Of a DNA stretch of 64,000 bases, positions 1-9,231 are shown piece after piece. Below the pieces are notes generated by a model. The model made no database searches, had not been told where the DNA came from, and saw only the letters and a program-made list of their open reading frames with translations. The DNA is from an uncultured Bacillaceae bacterium (GTDB lineage Bacteria; Bacillota; Bacilli; Bacillales; Caldibacillaceae). Numbering within the stretch: the stretch's first letter is position 1; every line of letters starts with the position of its first letter. The DNA lies in the NCBI GenBank assembly GCA_937934645.1, contig CALGYZ010000071.1:1-64000 (forward strand). The letters run 5' to 3'. A program made the translations under genes and the position numbers.

Positions 1-28
1 TAAAATGCCACCGGCTTTTTTTCATTCT

Positions 29-57
29 AGAGGCGAGTTTTGTCCCAGCCTCTTTTG
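29..57 (+). terminator. Short inverted repeat / terminator-like element at window edge
   Basis: Six-base arms AGAGGC (29-34) and GCCTCT (48-53) enclose a loop and are followed by TTTT on the plus strand. On the minus strand it reads AGAGGCTGGGACAAAA, a motif I recall from terminators of many Firmicutes. It lies just past the stop of the minus-strand reductase gene. The plus-strand gene it might terminate is outside the window. Confidence 0.4.
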
Positions 58-67
58 TTAAATCGCT

Positions 68-862
68 CTACTTTTTATAAAACGCGCGCTTTCCGACTTT
101 TTCCACAAAACCGGGAAATAATGTATAAAGCAGCGCGGCGGCATTCATCAGCCGGGGTAAATTTATTTCCCGGACCGGTGTAAACATTTTATTGACAACT
201 TTTTCCGCCACCCGCTCAGGCCGGAGTACCCATCTGCCGACATTTTTTATGTAATTCCCCGATTCATCGGCAATTTCAAAAAAATTGGTCGCCATCGGTC
301 CCGGATTCACCGCCGTAACATAAATCCCCCGGTCCTTCACTTCCATCCGTAAACTGTCGGTAAAGCCCAATACAGCTTTTTTTGTTGCGGCATAAATGCT
401 GGACTTCGGCGTGGCAATCTTCCCGGCTTGGGAAGCAATATTGATTATATGGCCGGATCCGGCCTTCATCATTTCCGGCAACACCATTTTTGTCATGGCG
501 ATCAAACCGATGACATTGACTTTAAACATTTGCTCCGCTTCCTCCACCGTTGAATCCGTAATGGTTTTAAAAAGTCCGAAACCGGCATTATTGACCAGGC
601 AATCGACTTTTTTATGCCGTGAGAAAATCTCCCGGACAACGTCCCTCACTTCCCCGTGCTGTCCGACATCCAATTGGTAGACCACGGCTTCCGCATGATA
701 TGTTTCCCGTATATTTTTTTGTACCTCTTTTAATCTTTCCAGATTTCTGGCAGCCAGAATTACACCGGCACCGTTTGCGGCGCATTGGTAGGCAATTTGT
801 TCACCCAATCCGCCGGATGCCCCTGTAATTAAAACTGTTTTTCCTTTTAAACCTTGCTTCAT
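68..862 (-). CDS. yqjQ: Short-chain dehydrogenase/reductase, YqjQ type
   Basis: Classical SDR oxidoreductase of 264 residues with a Rossmann fold. The glycine-rich cofactor motif TGASGGLG is near the N-terminus, NNAG follows the fourth strand, and the catalytic YxxxK is present as YAATK. I chose ATG at 862 because GGAGG lies five bases upstream and the product then begins MKQGLKGKTVLITGAS, as family members do. The frame stays open to 985, but those extra 41 residues look like noise. The substrate is unknown. Position beside namA and RNase Z matches the yqjQ-yqjM-yqjK neighbourhood of B. subtilis. No C-terminal membrane anchor is evident. Confidence 0.88.
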   Translation of the reverse strand: MKQGLKGKTVLITGASGGLGEQIAYQCAANGAGVILAARNLERLKEVQKNIRETYHAEAVVYQLDVGQHGEVRDVVREIFSRHKKVDCLVNNAGFGLFKTITDSTVEEAEQMFKVNVIGLIAMTKMVLPEMMKAGSGHIINIASQAGKIATPKSSIYAATKKAVLGFTDSLRMEVKDRGIYVTAVNPGPMATNFFEIADESGNYIKNVGRWVLRPERVAEKVVNKMFTPVREINLPRLMNAAALLYTLFPGFVEKVGKRAFYKK

Positions 863-1033
863 AGATGCCTCCGTTTTAGACCATGATTTAAAGTTTACAG
901 GCAGGATTTTTTGTCCCTGCCACGAATCTTCATATAGATAGGAGCTGCCGGAAAACGAATTGCCGCATCCGGCTGTCCGGGACAAAATTTGAACACATTT
1001 TACTAAATCTTACCTTTTTATTCAACCAAATTT

Positions 1034-1062
1034 TTGAAAAGGAACCGAATCTGTAGTAACAA
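1034..1062 (+). promoter_or_regulatory. Possible SigA promoter of namA
   Basis: TTGAAA (1034-1039) and TAACAA (1057-1062) are separated by 17 bases, about 60 bases upstream of the namA start. The -10 match is poor, so this is tentative. Confidence 0.3.
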
Positions 1063-1119
1063 TAAAATAGGAAGGATTATATTTATAATAAACATTACAT
1101 ATGAAAAGGAGACTTTCCA

Positions 1120-2142
1120 ATGGCTGTTAAATTGTTTGAACCGTTTACGATCAGAAATGTTACGCTGCCGAACCGGATCGTGATGAGCCCGATGTGTATG
1201 TATTCATCTTCCAACCGGGATGGTTTCGTGCAAAATTGGCATCTCGTCCACTATGCAAGCCGGGCGGCCGGAAAAACCGGTACAATCATCGTCGAAGCAA
1301 CGGCGGTTTCCCCGGAAGGTAGAATCAGTGAACATGATTTGGGAATTTGGGATGACAAACATATTGACGGCTTAAAGAAGCTCGTGGATTTAATGAAGGA
1401 ACAAGGAGCGGTAACCGGCATTCAGCTCGCCCATGCCGGCCGGAAAGCACAAGTGGAAGAAGAAATTGTCGCACCAAGCGCCATCCGTTACAATGAAAAA
1501 TACAAAGTTCCCAGGGCATTGGAAACGAAAGAAGTAAAAAATATCGTCCGCGCTTTCAAGGAAGCCGCCGCTCGGGCAAAAGCGGCAGGCTTTGATATTA
1601 TTGAACTTCATGCAGCCCACGGTTATTTACTAAATGAATTCCTTTCTCCGCTGACAAACGAGCGGACCGACATGTACGGCGGAAGCCCGGAAAACCGTTA
1701 CCGGCTTTTAAAAGAAGTAATCGATGCAGTCAGGGAAGTGTGGCAAGGGCCTTTGTTCGTACGGATCTCCGCGGCGGACTACCACAACGGCGGATTGAAC
1801 GTGAATGATTATGTAACGATCTGCCGCCGGATGAAAGAACAAGGTGTGGATTTAATCGATGTAAGCAGCGGCGGTGTTATTTCCGGTGTAAGAATTCAAA
1901 CTTATCCGGGTTATCAGGTGAAATATGCCGAAAAAATCCGCTCGGAAGTTCAAATTCCGGTAAGCGGCGTCGGTCTGATTACCTCCCCCTTGCATGCGGA
2001 AGAAATTCTGCAAAATAACCGGGCGGATTTAATCTTTTTGGGCAGGGAGCTTTTAAGAAACCCGTACTGGCCGTATACCGCCGCAAAACAGCTCGGGTAT
2101 AAAATTGAACCGCCTGTCCAATACAGGCTGGGATGGCGGTAA
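1120..2142 (+). CDS. namA: NADPH dehydrogenase NamA (Old Yellow Enzyme family)
   Basis: FMN-dependent ene-reductase of 340 residues, almost the length of B. subtilis YqjM (338). It reduces activated C=C bonds with NADPH and is linked to xenobiotic and oxidative stress defence. The family's signature residues are visible: Cys26 and Tyr28 in SPMCMYSS, the HAAHGY substrate-binding motif around 164-169, and Arg336 near the C-terminus, which in YqjM reaches into the neighbouring subunit's active site. AAAAGGAG precedes the ATG at good spacing. The gene is monocistronic, between a divergent SDR gene and a convergent RNase Z gene. Confidence 0.95.
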   Translation: MAVKLFEPFTIRNVTLPNRIVMSPMCMYSSSNRDGFVQNWHLVHYASRAAGKTGTIIVEATAVSPEGRISEHDLGIWDDKHIDGLKKLVDLMKEQGAVTGIQLAHAGRKAQVEEEIVAPSAIRYNEKYKVPRALETKEVKNIVRAFKEAAARAKAAGFDIIELHAAHGYLLNEFLSPLTNERTDMYGGSPENRYRLLKEVIDAVREVWQGPLFVRISAADYHNGGLNVNDYVTICRRMKEQGVDLIDVSSGGVISGVRIQTYPGYQVKYAEKIRSEVQIPVSGVGLITSPLHAEEILQNNRADLIFLGRELLRNPYWPYTAAKQLGYKIEPPVQYRLGWR

Positions 2143-2150
2143 AGTGCAAG

Positions 2151-2186
2151 AAAGGAAAAGGGATTCAACCCTTTTCCTTTATATTA
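2151..2186 (+). terminator. Bidirectional terminator between namA and rnz
   Basis: Perfect 12-base arms (2151-2162 and 2169-2180) with a 6-base loop; the arms are A/T rich at the outside, giving a usable T run on both strands. It sits between the convergent stops of namA and rnz. Confidence 0.85.
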
Positions 2187-3101
2187 TTTTACTATAATTT
2201 TTTTAAAGTCTTCAGCAATGACCGTATCGGGGAAAATTTCCTTCGCCTCGTTTTCCAAATCCGGCCATTGGCATTTTTCAAAGCGGGAACTGATATGAGT
2301 AATGACGAGCTTTTTTGCATTGGCTTTTAAAGCAACCTCAGCCGCCTGCCGAGTTGTAGAATGATAATACTCCCGGGCAATGTCTGCCGAATCTTTGTCA
2401 AAGGTTGCTTCATGAATCAAGAGATCTGCATTTTGCGCCAATTCAACCCCCGCGGGCGTAGGTCGGGTGTCCCCCAAAATCGTCACTACCCTTCCCTTTT
2501 TATCCTGGCCTAAAAAGTCTTTACCGCAAATAACACGGCCGTCATCCAATTGAACGGTTTCCCCCGCTTTTAACAATTTATAAACAGGACCGGGTTTTAC
2601 ACCCAATTTTTTCAGTTCATCCACCAGAAGCGGACCGGGTTTATCTTTTTCCATGATCCGGTAACCGAAAGACGGAATACCGTGGTCAAGCAGCTTTGCT
2701 TCGATGCGGAAATCTCCTTCTTCCAGTGATAAGTGATCATTAAATTCAATAAAATGCAATTCGTATTTTAAATGAGTCCGGCTGATGGAAAGACTCATTT
2801 CCACAAACTCCCGGATTCCTTCAGGACCGATGATCTTCACCGGAGTTTCCCCGTTTAAAAATGAACGGCTGCTCAAAAGCCCGGGCAAACCGAAAATATG
2901 ATCGCCGTGAAGGTGGGTAATAAATATTTTATCAATTTTTCTCGGTTTTAACGATGTATGTAAAATTTGATGCTGGGTTGCTTCACCGCAATCAAACAGC
3001 CAAATGGAGCCGTCATGCAAATGTTTCATTGCAATCGAAGTTACATTTCTTTTTTTTGCCGGCATCCCGGCTCCGGTTCCCAAAAAGATGATTTCCAACA
3101 T
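2184..3101 (-). CDS. rnz: Ribonuclease Z
   Basis: Endonuclease of the metallo-beta-lactamase superfamily that cuts the 3' trailer of tRNA precursors lacking encoded CCA. The product is 305 residues. The zinc motif HLHGDH falls at 63-68, with His63, His65, Asp67 and His68 at the same positions as in the B. subtilis enzyme. A later GDTR motif and a THISSR histidine complete the metal site. ATG at 3101 has GGAGG five bases upstream; the upstream TTG at 3113 is rejected. The gene is divergent from zwf. Confidence 0.95.
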   Translation of the reverse strand: MLEIIFLGTGAGMPAKKRNVTSIAMKHLHDGSIWLFDCGEATQHQILHTSLKPRKIDKIFITHLHGDHIFGLPGLLSSRSFLNGETPVKIIGPEGIREFVEMSLSISRTHLKYELHFIEFNDHLSLEEGDFRIEAKLLDHGIPSFGYRIMEKDKPGPLLVDELKKLGVKPGPVYKLLKAGETVQLDDGRVICGKDFLGQDKKGRVVTILGDTRPTPAGVELAQNADLLIHEATFDKDSADIAREYYHSTTRQAAEVALKANAKKLVITHISSRFEKCQWPDLENEAKEIFPDTVIAEDFKKIIVK

Positions 3102-3260
3102 GACTTCCTCCAATGTATCCTACCGTGTACTCCTTTTTATTATCAACGTTTCTGCATATTTTTTCAATCACTCTTGCTCCGGAAAATAAAAAGATTCATG
3201 GCAGAAAATAAAGGCGAATACTGTTTTCTGTAATTTTCGTTTCACTTTTCGGAATAATAT

Positions 3261-3289
3261 TTGCTATTTTACACGGTTCAATGTAAAAT
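3261..3289 (+). promoter_or_regulatory. SigA promoter of zwf
   Basis: TTGCTA (3261-3266), 17-base spacer, TAAAAT (3284-3289). It lies 38 bases upstream of the zwf start and is the best vegetative promoter match in the rnz-zwf gap. Confidence 0.5.
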
Positions 3290-3327
3290 TCATATTGTTA
3301 ATCACTACACATGAAGCGAGGGTCAAC

Positions 3328-4800
3328 ATGGAAACGAAAGAACATCCAACATTAATATTGCTTTTTGGTGCAACGGGTGATTTGGCGAAACGAAAATTAT
3401 ATCCGTCATTGTATAACCTTTATTATAAAGGGAAGTTATCCGAACGTTTTTGTGTCGTCGGCGTTTCCCGGAGATTGGAAAACGATGACGAATACCGGAA
3501 CTGGGTAAAAGATTCAGTGATGACATACGGGGAAAGCTACGGGGACTTAAAAGATTTCATATCCCATTTCTATTATCAGTCCCATGACGTAACAGATCCA
3601 TCATCTTATGAACAACTGAAAAAACTCGTTGACAAACTTGACCGTTCTTACGCTCTCCAGGGAAACCGCATATTTTATCTGGCCATGTCACCGGAGTTTT
3701 TTGGCACGGTGACGGAGCAACTGAAAGTGGCCGGACTGACAGATACGAAAGGTTTTAAACGACTTGTGATCGAAAAGCCGTTTGGCCACAACTTGCAATC
3801 AGCAATCGAATTAAACAGGCAGATTCGCACAGCCTTTAAAGAAGAAGAAATTTACCGGATTGACCATTATCTGGGTAAAGAAATGGTGCAAAATATCGAA
3901 GTCATCCGGTTCGCAAACGCTGTTTTTGAGCCTTTGTGGAACAACCGCTATATCTCCAATATCCAAATTACATTAAGTGAAATGCTTGGTGTGGAAGAAC
4001 GGGCCCGTTATTACGACAAAAGCGGTGCCATCCGTGATATGGTGCAAAACCATATGCTGCAAATGGTTTCTCTCCTGGCTATGGAACCGCCGATCCGATT
4101 AACAACAGAAGAAATCCGCAGTGAAAAGGTTAAAGTATTGCGGGCGTTACGGCCGGTTGAAGGTGAAAAAGTCCATAAATATTTTGTCAGGGGCCAATAT
4201 GGAAAAGGAATTATAAACGGAAAAGAAGTTCCTGCATACCGTGATGAGCCGGGTGTACCGGAAGATTCCAACACGGAAACCTATGTGGCGGGCAAGTTTC
4301 TCATTGATAATTTCCGCTGGGCTGGTGTTCCGTTTTACGTGCGGACCGGAAAACGTCTGAAGACAAAATCAACAAAAATTATTATCCAATTTAAAGATAT
4401 ACCGATGAACCTGTATTACAAAAACGGATCCAGCTTAAATCCGAACTTACTCGTCATCAATATCCAACCGGAAGAAGGAATTGCGCTCCATTTAAACGCG
4501 AAAAAAACCGGCGAAATCATGCAAACAACCCCGGTAAAATTGAATTTTTCCTCAAAAAATATTGACGGAATCAATACACCGGAAGCATATGAAAAACTTT
4601 TATATGATTGTATCCGCGGGGATGCAACAAATTTTACCCACTGGGATGAAGTTGCACTTTCTTGGCGTTTCATCGATCAAATATCCGCAGTCTGGGAGCG
4701 GGAACGAGCGGATTTTCCGAACTATGAAGCCGGATCCATGGGACCGAAGGCAGCTGATGAGCTGCTGGAGAAAGACGGATTTTTCTGGTGGCCAGTTTAA
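3328..4800 (+). CDS. zwf: Glucose-6-phosphate 1-dehydrogenase
   Basis: First enzyme of the oxidative pentose phosphate pathway, converting glucose 6-phosphate and NADP+ to 6-phosphogluconolactone. The product is 490 residues, normal for the family. The Rossmann motif GATGDLAKRK is at about 14-23 and the active-site signature RIDHYLGKE at 177-185. ATG at 3328 with GAGGG six bases upstream is preferred to the TTG at 3295, which adds 11 unrelated residues. The next enzyme of the pathway, gndA, is convergent across a shared terminator. Confidence 0.96.
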   Translation: METKEHPTLILLFGATGDLAKRKLYPSLYNLYYKGKLSERFCVVGVSRRLENDDEYRNWVKDSVMTYGESYGDLKDFISHFYYQSHDVTDPSSYEQLKKLVDKLDRSYALQGNRIFYLAMSPEFFGTVTEQLKVAGLTDTKGFKRLVIEKPFGHNLQSAIELNRQIRTAFKEEEIYRIDHYLGKEMVQNIEVIRFANAVFEPLWNNRYISNIQITLSEMLGVEERARYYDKSGAIRDMVQNHMLQMVSLLAMEPPIRLTTEEIRSEKVKVLRALRPVEGEKVHKYFVRGQYGKGIINGKEVPAYRDEPGVPEDSNTETYVAGKFLIDNFRWAGVPFYVRTGKRLKTKSTKIIIQFKDIPMNLYYKNGSSLNPNLLVINIQPEEGIALHLNAKKTGEIMQTTPVKLNFSSKNIDGINTPEAYEKLLYDCIRGDATNFTHWDEVALSWRFIDQISAVWERERADFPNYEAGSMGPKAADELLEKDGFFWWPV

Positions 4801-4820
4801 TCAATAAAAAAACGTAAATA

Positions 4821-4856
4821 AAGAAGGGCAGGCTCCAAAAAGTCCTGCCCTTTTTC
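4821..4856 (+). terminator. Bidirectional terminator between zwf and gndA
   Basis: GGGCAGG (4826-4832) pairs with CCTGCCC (4844-4850), followed by TTTTTC on the plus strand; A-rich flanking bases give T-rich tails on both strands. Confidence 0.85.
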
Positions 4857-6266
4857 TTATGTCCAGTTTGTGTGGAATGTACCTTCTTTATCAATTCTTT
4901 CGTACGTATGGGCACCGAAATAATCCCGTTGCGCCTGTAATAAATTTGCAGGCAGTGTTTCCGTCCGGTAACTGTCATAATATGAAAGAGCAGCGGAAAA
5001 GCCCGGTACGGGGACCCCGTTTGTTACTGCCGTGGAAATGACCTGGCGCAAGGAGCTTTGATAACGGTCCGCAATATCTTTAAAATACGGATCCAGCAGC
5101 AGGTTATTCAATTGCGGATTGCGGTCATAAGCATCTTTGATTTTTTGTAAAAATTGGGCGCGGATAATGCAGCCGCCCCGCCAAATCATGGCAATTTCAC
5201 CGAAGTTTAAATCCCAGCCGTATGCTTCGGAAGCCGCCCGCAGCTGGGCAAACCCCTGGGCATAGGAACAAATTTTACTAAAGTAGAGAGCCTGGCGGAC
5301 TTGCTCGATAAATTGTTCCCGGTCACCGTCAAAAGACTGTATTCCAGGACCGGATAAAACTTTGCTTGCTTCGATCCGTTCTTCCTTTAAAGCAGAAATA
5401 AACCGGGCGAAAACCGACTCCGTAATGAGCGGCAGCGGAACACCCAAGTCAAGGGCATTTTGGCTTGTCCATTTTCCGGTTCCTTTTTGACCAGCCTTAT
5501 CCAAAATAACATCAACCAGCGGTTTTCCGGTTTCATCGTCAATTTTTGTAAAAATATCCGCTGTAATTTCGATTAAATAGCTGTCCAGTTCACCGCGGTT
5601 CCATTCGGAAAACACTTCATGCAGCTCTTCTGCCGACAAACCTAAAATATGTTTTAACAGAAAATACGCTTCACCGATTAATTGCATATCACCGTATTCA
5701 ATGCCATTATGAACCATTTTCACATAGTGGCCGGCGCCATCGGGACCGATGTATGTACAACATGGATCCCCGTTTACATTGGCGGATATATTCCGTAAAA
5801 TCGGGGCAACCAGCTCATAAGCTTCCTTTTGTCCGCCCGGCATAATGGACGGTCCTTTCAACGCGCCTTCTTCACCCCCGGAAACACCCGCACCGATAAA
5901 GTGAATACCCAGCTCGCTCAATTCTTTGTTTCTGCGGATTGTATCTTTAAAATATGTATTTCCACCGTCAATTAAAATATCGCCTTTTTCCAGATACGGT
6001 TTTAATTGTTCAATAGTAGTATCGGTGGCGCTACCCGCTTTAACCATCAGCAAAATTTTCCGAGGTCTTTCCAACAGTCCGACAAATTCTTCAATGCTGT
6101 AAGCCGGAACAATATTTCTGCCTTCTGCTTCTTCCATCATCTTATCTGTCTTTTCCCGGGAACGGTTGAAGACAGCAACAGAGTATCCTTTCGATTCTAT
6201 GTTGAAGGCTAAGTTTTTTCCCATTACTGCAAGACCGACAACTCCGATTTGTTGTTTCTTCATCAA
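4857..6266 (-). CDS. gndA: 6-phosphogluconate dehydrogenase, decarboxylating
   Basis: Converts 6-phosphogluconate to ribulose 5-phosphate and CO2 in the oxidative pentose phosphate pathway. The 469 residues equal the length of B. subtilis GndA and are very similar along the whole sequence as I recall it. The N-terminal dinucleotide motif GLAVMGKNLAFN, the GVSGGEEGALKGPS substrate loop and the YVKMVHNGIEY catalytic segment are all visible. It begins 20 bases after the DNA polymerase IV stop and is probably the last gene of the peptidase-cheW-dinB-gndA transcript. Confidence 0.96.
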   Translation of the reverse strand: MMKKQQIGVVGLAVMGKNLAFNIESKGYSVAVFNRSREKTDKMMEEAEGRNIVPAYSIEEFVGLLERPRKILLMVKAGSATDTTIEQLKPYLEKGDILIDGGNTYFKDTIRRNKELSELGIHFIGAGVSGGEEGALKGPSIMPGGQKEAYELVAPILRNISANVNGDPCCTYIGPDGAGHYVKMVHNGIEYGDMQLIGEAYFLLKHILGLSAEELHEVFSEWNRGELDSYLIEITADIFTKIDDETGKPLVDVILDKAGQKGTGKWTSQNALDLGVPLPLITESVFARFISALKEERIEASKVLSGPGIQSFDGDREQFIEQVRQALYFSKICSYAQGFAQLRAASEAYGWDLNFGEIAMIWRGGCIIRAQFLQKIKDAYDRNPQLNNLLLDPYFKDIADRYQSSLRQVISTAVTNGVPVPGFSAALSYYDSYRTETLPANLLQAQRDYFGAHTYERIDKEGTFHTNWT

Positions 6267-6286
6267 GACACCCTTTCACTGTGAAT

Positions 6287-7537
6287 TTAAAAATTTTCCC
6301 GATCCAAAAGAAAGTCTTTGTTAAAGCTCGTATCGGTTTGTCCTTCTTTGTGAGAAGTTTTCAAACCTTTCTTTATAATATCCTCTCCAAACTTTTTGCG
6401 CAAGTAATTGATGGTTTCGATCAATTTTTCGTCTTTTGCGTCCTCTTTATAAGTAAACAGGTCCAGTTGTTTGTACGCATATTGTTCTTCAATAAGATCA
6501 TTACCGGTTATGCCGAGAAGACGGACGGGGGAGCCATCCCAATGTTTTTGAAAGATAAATTTGGCATGTTGAAAAATATCTTCCCGGTCCTGGACCGGAT
6601 TTTCCAATTTTTCGCTTCTGTTTACCGTACGGCGGTTTTTGTATCGTATTGTGACCGTTAATCTGGTTGCATATACCTCTTTATTTTTTAAACGGGCCGA
6701 AACAATTTTCGCAAGCTTCCGCAATACATCGAGCAGATCCTGCTCCGAACTGATATCCCGGGGTAAAGTCTTGGAGTTGCCGATCGATTTATAATCGTAA
6801 ATACTGTCGGGATCGACCCGCCGGTAATCAATACCGTTCGCCCTTTCCTTTAAACGGATCCCGTTGATCCCCAATAGCTTTTCCAAAAAAACGTCATTAG
6901 CCTTTGCCAGATCACCAATTGTATGGATCTTGTATTTTTTCAACTTTTCAGCAGTTTTCTTCCCTACACCGTGCATTTGTTCAACGGGCAGCGGCCAGAG
7001 AATTTTTCCGATATCCCTTTTGCGCAAAACCGTAATCCCGAGGGGTTTTTTCATATCGGATGCCATCTTGGCCAAAAATTTATTCGGGGCGATTCCGATG
7101 CTGCAGGGTAAATCCAATTCCTTCAGCAGACGTTTTTGAATGATCCGGGCCATTTTTACCGGATGGTCCGTTACATGTTCAGTAATATCCAAATATCCTT
7201 CATCTATCGAAACCGGCTCTACAAGATCCGTATATTCGCGCAATAGTTGGAAAATTTTCTTCGATGCCTTCCGGTATTCTTCAAAATTTGGCGGCCGTAT
7301 AATCAAACCGGGGCACCGTTTTTTTGCCTCCCATACCGGCATCGTCGTCTTCACCCCGAATTTCCGCGCTTCATAGCTGCAAGTGACTATAATTCCGCGT
7401 CTTTCTTCAGGATTTCCCGCAATGGCCAGGGGCTTTCCTTTTAATGTCGGATCCAGCGCCATTTCCACTGATGCATAAAAACTGTTCATATCCACATGAA
7501 AAATAATTCTTGCTTTATTTTTTGTCCGGATGCCCAT
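6287..7537 (-). CDS. dinB: DNA polymerase IV (Y-family translesion polymerase)
   Basis: Error-prone polymerase of 416 residues for lesion bypass, corresponding to B. subtilis PolY1/YqjH. The palm motif HVDMNSFYASVE (about 14-25) supplies the first catalytic aspartate, and VSIDEGYLDIT supplies the Asp-Glu pair. The family consensus here is SIDEAYLD, so Ala to Gly is a small variation. Two helix-hairpin-helix segments follow (GVGKKTAEKLKKY, LLGINGIRLK). A C-terminal QLDLF is a textbook beta-clamp binding motif. The CheW-like gene ends 21 bases upstream. The Shine-Dalgarno sequence is weak. Confidence 0.94.
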   Translation of the reverse strand: MGIRTKNKARIIFHVDMNSFYASVEMALDPTLKGKPLAIAGNPEERRGIIVTCSYEARKFGVKTTMPVWEAKKRCPGLIIRPPNFEEYRKASKKIFQLLREYTDLVEPVSIDEGYLDITEHVTDHPVKMARIIQKRLLKELDLPCSIGIAPNKFLAKMASDMKKPLGITVLRKRDIGKILWPLPVEQMHGVGKKTAEKLKKYKIHTIGDLAKANDVFLEKLLGINGIRLKERANGIDYRRVDPDSIYDYKSIGNSKTLPRDISSEQDLLDVLRKLAKIVSARLKNKEVYATRLTVTIRYKNRRTVNRSEKLENPVQDREDIFQHAKFIFQKHWDGSPVRLLGITGNDLIEEQYAYKQLDLFTYKEDAKDEKLIETINYLRKKFGEDIIKKGLKTSHKEGQTDTSFNKDFLLDRENF

Positions 7538-7558
7538 TTTAGGATCACCTTGCCAATA

Positions 7559-8044
7559 TCAGAGGGGATCTTCCTGCATCTCTTCTTGTTCCCTCATATA
7601 TTCTTCAATTTCCTTCAATCCATCCAGCCCTTTTATTAACTCGTCAGGTTTGACCAGTGTGATTAGACGGTCATCAAAATTGACAACACCTGGAAAATAT
7701 GCGGTTTTTTCATAAGCTGCAAGTCCCAACTGTTTAATCGAGTCCCGTTCAACATCCAAAAGTTCCTTTGCTTCCGAAACCAATAAGGCCAAATTCAGCT
7801 GATTCGTCTTTAAAACAACAAGCCTTGACGAATCTGTCATTTCACCTTCCGAATCATAAAACACCCAGTGAAGATCAACAACCGGGATCAGTTGCTCCCT
7901 CACTTTTGTGACCCCTTTAATGTAGTGCGGAAGACGTGGAATTGGTTTAATACCGGTAGGCTTTTCAATGGAAATCACATGATTAACATCAATTCCGTAT
8001 TCCTCATTTTTCAATTTGAAAATGACAAGCTTTACCGTTTCCAT
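7559..8044 (-). CDS. CheW-like domain protein
   Basis: A 161-residue single-domain protein of the CheW fold, the adaptor that couples chemoreceptors to CheA. Hallmarks are the opening METVKLVIFKLKNEEYGIDV, RLPHYIKGVTKVREQLIPVVDL (residues split here by reading), and a later FPGVVNFDDRLITLV strand pair. The C-terminus is acidic (IEEYMREQEEMQ). I chose ATG at 8044 with AGGTGA nine bases upstream; the frame is open to 8074. It starts one base after the peptidase stop, so the two are probably co-transcribed. No other chemotaxis gene is in the window. It could be a true CheW paralogue or a CheW-fold regulator of something else. Confidence 0.85.
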   Translation of the reverse strand: METVKLVIFKLKNEEYGIDVNHVISIEKPTGIKPIPRLPHYIKGVTKVREQLIPVVDLHWVFYDSEGEMTDSSRLVVLKTNQLNLALLVSEAKELLDVERDSIKQLGLAAYEKTAYFPGVVNFDDRLITLVKPDELIKGLDGLKEIEEYMREQEEMQEDPL

Positions 8045-8045
8045 T

Positions 8046-9170
8046 TTATTTTTCACCTGCCACAGTTTCGACAATACTGATTACCATTTCCGCCAGCTTG
8101 TTCAATTCGCTGATCGGCATACGTTCTTTCGTTGTATGAATATTTTCGTAGCCGACACCGAGTACGACGGTCGGAATTCCTTTGCTGCTAAAAATATTCG
8201 CATCACTGCCTCCTCCGCTTTTAATAAGCCTGCTTTTTCTTCCGATTCTTTCCGCCGCCCTCTCAGCGATTTGAACGACTAAATCTTCCGGCCCGTAATG
8301 AAAGGACGGATACATGACTTTTGTTTCCACTTCAGCTGTGACGCCGGATTCCTCAGCGGTCCGTTCAAAAATTGTTTTCATTGTATCCAGCTGCCGTTTT
8401 AATTTTTCATCCTTCAGTGAGCGGGCTTCAGCAAAAATGTATGCCTTATCAGCAACAACATTCGTTGCACCGCCGCCTTCAAAGCGGCCGATGTTTGCCG
8501 TCGTTTCATGATCAATCCGGCCGAGGGGCATCTTTGCAATAGCTTTTGCTGCGACAGTGATGGCTGAAACACCCTTTTCCGGTGCGATGCCGGCGTGGGC
8601 GCTCTTACCTGTAATTGTAACATTTATTTTCGCCTGGCTGGGTGCAGCCGTGACAATCGTTCCGACTTCTCCGTCACTGTCGAGAGCAAATCCGTACTTC
8701 GCCCGGATCAAAGTAGGATCCAAAGCTTTTGCCCCGGCAAGTCCGGATTCCTCTCCCACCGTGATAACAAATTGAATATCCCCGCGGGGAATTTCGTTTT
8801 CCTTTAATACCCGGATCGCCTCAAACATTGCTGCCAAACCGGCTTTATCATCCGCTCCCAGAACGGTTGTTCCATCACTGACCACATATCCTTTTTGGAT
8901 GGAAGGCTTCACCCCGTTTCCCGGTACTACCGTATCCATATGGGAAGTAAAATAAATCGGATCGATCTCCCCGTCTGTTCCTTTCAATGTACAAATTAAG
9001 TTTCCAGCACCATGACCGGTAATCGTTTTCGTATCATCTTCTATTACTTCGAGTCCGAGGCCGGAAAATTTTTTCTTCAAAACCTTTGCAATATTTCCTT
9101 CGTTTCCCGTTTCTGAATCAATCTGAACAAGTTCGAGAAACTCTTGCAACAATCTTTCTTCATGAATCAT
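8046..9170 (-). CDS. yqjE: M20/M42-family metallopeptidase (tripeptidase-like, YqjE)
   Basis: A zinc aminopeptidase-type enzyme of 374 residues, close to B. subtilis YqjE (371) and related to PepT. Visible metal-site motifs are HMDTVVPG, VLGADDKAG, the GEESGLAGA glutamate pair and SGGGSDANIFSSKG near the C-terminus. ATG at 9170 follows GGAGGG by seven bases; the in-frame TTG at 9185 is rejected. It heads a likely operon with the CheW-like gene, dinB and gndA. Cytoplasmic, no signal peptide. The natural substrate is not evident. Confidence 0.9.
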   Translation of the reverse strand: MIHEERLLQEFLELVQIDSETGNEGNIAKVLKKKFSGLGLEVIEDDTKTITGHGAGNLICTLKGTDGEIDPIYFTSHMDTVVPGNGVKPSIQKGYVVSDGTTVLGADDKAGLAAMFEAIRVLKENEIPRGDIQFVITVGEESGLAGAKALDPTLIRAKYGFALDSDGEVGTIVTAAPSQAKINVTITGKSAHAGIAPEKGVSAITVAAKAIAKMPLGRIDHETTANIGRFEGGGATNVVADKAYIFAEARSLKDEKLKRQLDTMKTIFERTAEESGVTAEVETKVMYPSFHYGPEDLVVQIAERAAERIGRKSRLIKSGGGSDANIFSSKGIPTVVLGVGYENIHTTKERMPISELNKLAEMVISIVETVAGEK

Positions 9171-9201
9171 AAAAAATCCCTCCAATATACTGACATAAAC
9201 A

Positions 9202-9231
9202 AGTATACCCTTAAAGTGCGCAACCGTTCAA
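9202..9231 (-). promoter_or_regulatory. SigA promoter of the yqjE operon
   Basis: On the minus strand TTGAAC (9226-9231), 18-base spacer, TATACT (9202-9207), about 30 bases upstream of the yqjE start. Confidence 0.5.

Noticed and set aside
863..985. N-terminal extension of the yqjQ product
   Set aside because: The extra 41 residues are low quality and GGAGG at proper spacing marks ATG at 862.
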